Below, one piece after another: positions 60,021-64,000 of a DNA stretch of 64,000 nt (within the stretch, counting starts at the first letter, position 1; each line of letters starts with the position of its first letter). The DNA is from Thuidium tamariscinum (Eukaryota > Streptophyta > Bryopsida > Hypnales > Thuidiaceae), in the NCBI GenBank assembly GCA_947034885.2, contig OX344749.2, positions 54,155,682-54,219,681 of the forward strand. Reading direction: 5' to 3'. Made by a program: the position numbers and the translations under genes. The notes beneath the pieces are model-generated. The model was given only the letters and a program-made list of their open reading frames with translations. It was not told where the DNA came from and did not search any database.

Positions 60021-62470
60021 AAGATTAATCCAACAAGGTGTGCTGCCACTTTTCGTCACATTGTTAGTTGGAAGGCATCTAAGTTAGAACTAATCCATAC
60101 TTTCGAATACAGTAAATGAGAATTACAGTAATTTCTATATTCCAATTGCAGATCACAGTAGCTAAGACCAGTGACTAGTCCAATAGCAAGGATATTGGCA
60201 GGGGTGCATCTTGGATAAAGATGAAATTTTTTTTTGCAAATTTTGCGCAACCTCTTAGTCTTCCCTATAGACTATGATTGATGAGTTGCACTTATATGAG
60301 GGACAAAACTCAAAAAAATTGTTACTATACTTGACCATTTCAAAGTCAACTCTTTTGCCAATTTCATTTGGAATGACACATGGGTCATAGGATTCATTAG
60401 GAATTTGAAACTCAAGTCATGACAAACAATCCAAGAATTCACAATAGTCATGTCTAAAAGAAAATGAAGGAGACAATGCCATCATTTGTGACTAGCTATT
60501 AGGATGCTATAGTATACTTGAAGTTGGTCAGCATTGTCAACACCTCTCATATTTCTTTGCTATTGTGTAAGTTCATTGGACTTGTTTGGACATGCTTTTT
60601 TTCCCCTTTGCCCTTTCTCTACACAATGTCTTCCTCTTGATCTCATGAATGTGCCTCAACATGCGTAGATAATAGCAAAATAAGAATACTATCTTTCCAA
60701 ACAACACATCAAATTTGTCATGATATGTATATGCAAAAATCCATCCATCCCATGTCCTTTTTAGTAATGTTTTTTCCTACTCATAAGCTCACTTGCTAGC
60801 AACGGTACCGTGCAAATAATTGTTTTATATTTAGTTGATGAGAAGTCTCACTAGCAACAAATAAATTGACTACGAGATTGACTACTTATTGCATAATCAA
60901 CAAACTAAACTAAATAGTATGAAAGTAAGATATTTCATTCATAAAGTGAACTATTTAGAGTTGAAACTAGGAGAAATCATGTCCTAATCAATAGAAAATC
61001 AATTGATTTTAATTGGTTTTTTGATATTTGGAGCATTGTAATGATTGTTCATAAAAATCAATAGAATTGCTACTTGATTTTTGTTATTATAATTGGAGTA
61101 GTGTATGACCAAATCAACAAAATTTTATTTTTTCAAAAAAAATTGGATTTTTTTAGAATGCAATGGAATCTACTAGAATGTGATAAAATCTTGTGAAAGC
61201 TTATAACATCTTTTGTAATCTTTTAGAATTTTTTGAAACCTTCAAATTCTACTTTACACATACACAAGCATACAATTTTAACTTACAAGCATTTGAACTG
61301 AAATTCCCTCATTTGAGCAATGTTGAAAACCAAAAAATTGAAATTCTAATACAATAAATTATTTTTTTCCAACTTAATCATTTACAATTTAATAGTGTTT
61401 TTTTTTTTAACTTAGTAGACTTTGGTGTCCATTTAGGCAAAGCGAAATGCCATTTTTTGAGAAAACTTTGAACTATAAAAAGTTGGTAAATCAAGATAAC
61501 TTTCATTTCTAAAAACTAAATTGAGATTTTAATTTTCCAATCAAAAATCATCAACAAAGTTTAAAGAGAGGTTGGAAGTGAACTTTTTTGACATTTTCTA
61601 ACATTCAAAAATAAAAGTGACAAGTAATTCATGATTAGTAGGAGCCTTGAAGAATAGTCAATAATAAATAGAGAATTTCTTATATAAATGTGCATTTTTT
61701 TGTTTTATTTTTTTTGATAAAAGTAAAAAATCATTCCTAATTAGGAGAAGTCTCAAAGAATTGCAAAAATTAAATAGTGAAGTTTTTACTAAAATCTCCA
61801 TTCTTTATTTTGTATTTATATTTTTAATACAACAAATAATTAATGACTATGAAGGCTTTTAGAAAATAGTTAAAAATGAAAATGAAAATTTCATACATAA
61901 ATTAACATCATTCATTTCTTAATTTTCAATCAATGAGAGAATCTATATATGAATCATGATTATGAAGATTGTTTGAAAACAACAAATAGTCAATAAAAGA
62001 AGGTCTTACTTAAATCTTTGTGGACTTTCTATTTTATTTTAGATCTATTTGAGAAATGATTCATTAGTAGAATGAATTTTTTATGATTGCGAAACTAAAA
62101 CAGAGAAATTCTTATTGAAATATCTATTCTAAATTCTAAAAAATTTAAGTGAAAATGATAAATGATTCATAAACTTTAGACAAATGATTTATGATTCCAA
62201 TTAATGGTCATGAATTATCTGCAAACTACATTTAGTTTAGATGTTTAGGAACGTATGTGTGAGTGTTTAGAAATTCTTAGCTTTTTGTTGAGCTATGTAA
62301 TAAAAACATTTAGGAATCAAAATCTAAAAATCTTTGTATTCATTGCATTTATGAAAAATCATCTTCACTCTACTTCAAAGAATTTTCTTGGGGGGTTCAC
62401 TTCCTTATATATTTTGTATACACCTGCAACAATGACCTATTTAATGGGGGGCTATTCATAAAATGACCTA
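60021..62470. other. AT-rich intergenic DNA
   Basis: No gene or conserved motif recognised. Many A/T homopolymer runs. Confidence 0.4.
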
Positions 62471-62479
62471 CTTATAACA

Positions 62480-62585
62480 TAGAGGTATTTTAGGGCACCC
62501 TATTTTATATATAATCTTATTTCTTACTTTTTACATAACCCTATTTTACATATAATCCTATTTCTCACTTTTTAAATACCCTTTA
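62480..62585 (+). repeat. ~50 bp tandem duplication
   Basis: Two units of accctattttayatataatc, ytatttcttactttttaca. Confidence 0.6.
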
Positions 62586-62589
62586 GTAG

Positions 62590-63168
62590 ATGTTATATTT
62601 TATGAATTTTACTTGGAGTGAATATATTGTACCCTTATTTTTATTGCATGTGGTTTCTACAGTTTTTGTTAGTGAACCCTCTGAGAGAATTTTTAAAAAT
62701 GTATTCCACATTCCAACTAGGAGATTAATTAGTGAAACAAGTGAATGTGAAAAAAATGGCACAATGATTGCACAAACAAAAAAAAGCAATAGATTGTAAT
62801 GTCATTCAATCGCTTACCATTGCAACTAATATAGTAACGTGCATTCATATTCTTTCTGCTTAGGTGGAGGATGCACCAACTGCAAAACAAAAGGTACTAT
62901 CATGGATGATGAAGTCTACGCTTGCCAACACCTTCAACCCTTGTCAAGAGAATTTGCTATCATCATGTCCAACATGAACTACAAAAAAGAAGGAGATGAC
63001 CAAAACTACAGCAAAAAGATTGTTAGATTTGTAGTGTTGATGTCTCCAAGAGCAACAATCTTTCAACATAGCTATTTTAGTATGAGTCACCCAAATGTGG
63101 CTATCACTGCTAAGAATAATATTTCTACTTTGCAATCCCTAATAAAATTAGACTACAAAGTACTCTAA
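62590..63168 (+). pseudogene. Possible remnant of a hAT-type transposase C-terminus
   Basis: The ORF at 62,590-62,799 contains VSEPSERIFKNVFHIPTRRL, which resembles the hAT dimerisation motif (..SP.SER.FS..g.i.t..R..L..). A second ORF (62,839-63,168; GGGCTNCKTKGTIMDDEVYA) follows in another frame with no recognised domain. Both are short, and the similarity is weak. Confidence 0.25.
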
Positions 63169-64000
63169 ATTCATATGTAGTGCTTTATAAATTAGTTTGT
63201 GAATTACTACAAAGTATGCAAGAGTGTCATAAACCCTTCAACTAATATTCTATTTTTGTTGCTTCCTTCTGTTTTTAATATTTCTAATAGGATCATTGCA
63301 AGAAAGGGTGGTACTATTTGCTGTCACAATTGGATATACTCTCTCATTGTTTGCAATAACTTTTGAAGCACAAGTCGAATAAACATGAAATTTTTATTGA
63401 AGATGTCTAACTTTATATTTATCACATTTTTTTTAGAAATTAATAAAAATCATTTTATATTTAAAAGCTATTTTTGTTAATTTGTCACAAGTTGAGGTTT
63501 GGGATTTTTCACTATGTTATGAGCTACTAAATTTAAATATTTGGAGTTGAAACTTTCATGGTCTACTTTCATAATAAAAAAACTTGTATCTACCAAAAGA
63601 AATTCAAAAATACATTATTTTAAGTCCTCCACTTGAATATAAACAGGACTTTTGTTGCACTCAATTTTTGAACATTGAAGATGGTTCTTGGATCTTTTTT
63701 TTTGTGAAATGTCATCAATATCAAATATTCCTAAATGGAAAAAATTTAGTTTAAAAAAAATTCATTTCTCTATTTTCTATAAATCAAAATGTGAAATTCT
63801 AGTAACAAAACTAATTTCATGAGATTTTGCTCTTCTCTAGTTCACCTACTTAGAAAAAATTTCTACACTTTTCCTTCTTAGGATACCTTCTTCTTAAAGA
63901 TATATATAAGAGTTACATATATAAATTATTTTTCTAATTTTAAAGTATTCTTGAAGAAAATAGGAGTACTATAAAAAACGCTATGCTTTTTGAACGCCCT
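63169..64000. other. AT-rich DNA, no feature seen
   Basis: No gene, repeat or regulatory site could be supported to the window end. Confidence 0.4.

Overview
The window looks like nuclear DNA of a land plant, most likely a seed-free one (moss or other bryophyte). The evidence is an intronless pentatricopeptide-repeat (PPR) gene of the PLS-DYW class that resembles moss editing factors, an intron-rich plant-specific SPARK/GPI-anchor gene, an organellar single-stranded DNA-binding protein of the plant OSB type, a plant-type (CCCTAAA) telomere-like tract, and a very AT-rich background filled with plant LTR elements. Species cannot be named from the sequence alone.

Layout. 1-18.8 kb is a nest of mobile elements. 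Two copies of one ~1.8 kb LTR (family A) lie in opposite orientation at ~0.54-2.37 and 7.58-9.39 kb. Between them are a gag-like LTR-element body (family G, minus strand) and fragments of a DNA transposon. A larger copy of that transposon, with a decayed ORF, follows at ~11.75-14.95 kb. A second family G body (minus) is at 15.5-17.5 kb, then a Ty3/gypsy-type gag fragment and an unrecognised ORF. 19.05-21.76 kb is a curious stretch saturated with AATTGT/CAATTG cores.

22.8-29.6 kb holds the first convincing host gene: an eight-exon plus-strand gene for a secreted, GPI-anchored SPARK-domain protein of the Arabidopsis At1g61900 type, 484 residues as modelled, with every intron in phase 1. 33.7-35.9 kb is a minus-strand pseudogene of a RING-finger protein.

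36.45-45.82 kb is a 9.4 kb inverted repeat made of two family B LTRs plus leaders facing each other, with a family G 5' fragment at the centre. It abuts a short TRIM-like element (family C, to 47.4 kb). 47.4-52.3 kb is AT-rich and mostly featureless, except for a nearly perfect 186 bp CACTA-like hairpin element at 48,965-49,150.

52.3-58.9 kb holds two minus-strand host genes in tandem, both for organelle nucleic-acid-binding proteins. One is the DYW PPR, whose core is a run of nearly identical 303 bp repeats that differ mainly at the base-specifying residues. The other is the OSB-type protein with an intron-split PDF motif and a likely mitochondrial presequence. The rest, to 64 kb, is low-complexity and AT-rich DNA with one possible DNA-transposon remnant.

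The two organelle genes probably act in organelle RNA editing and organelle genome maintenance. The GPI protein acts at the cell surface. No other functional link between genes is visible.
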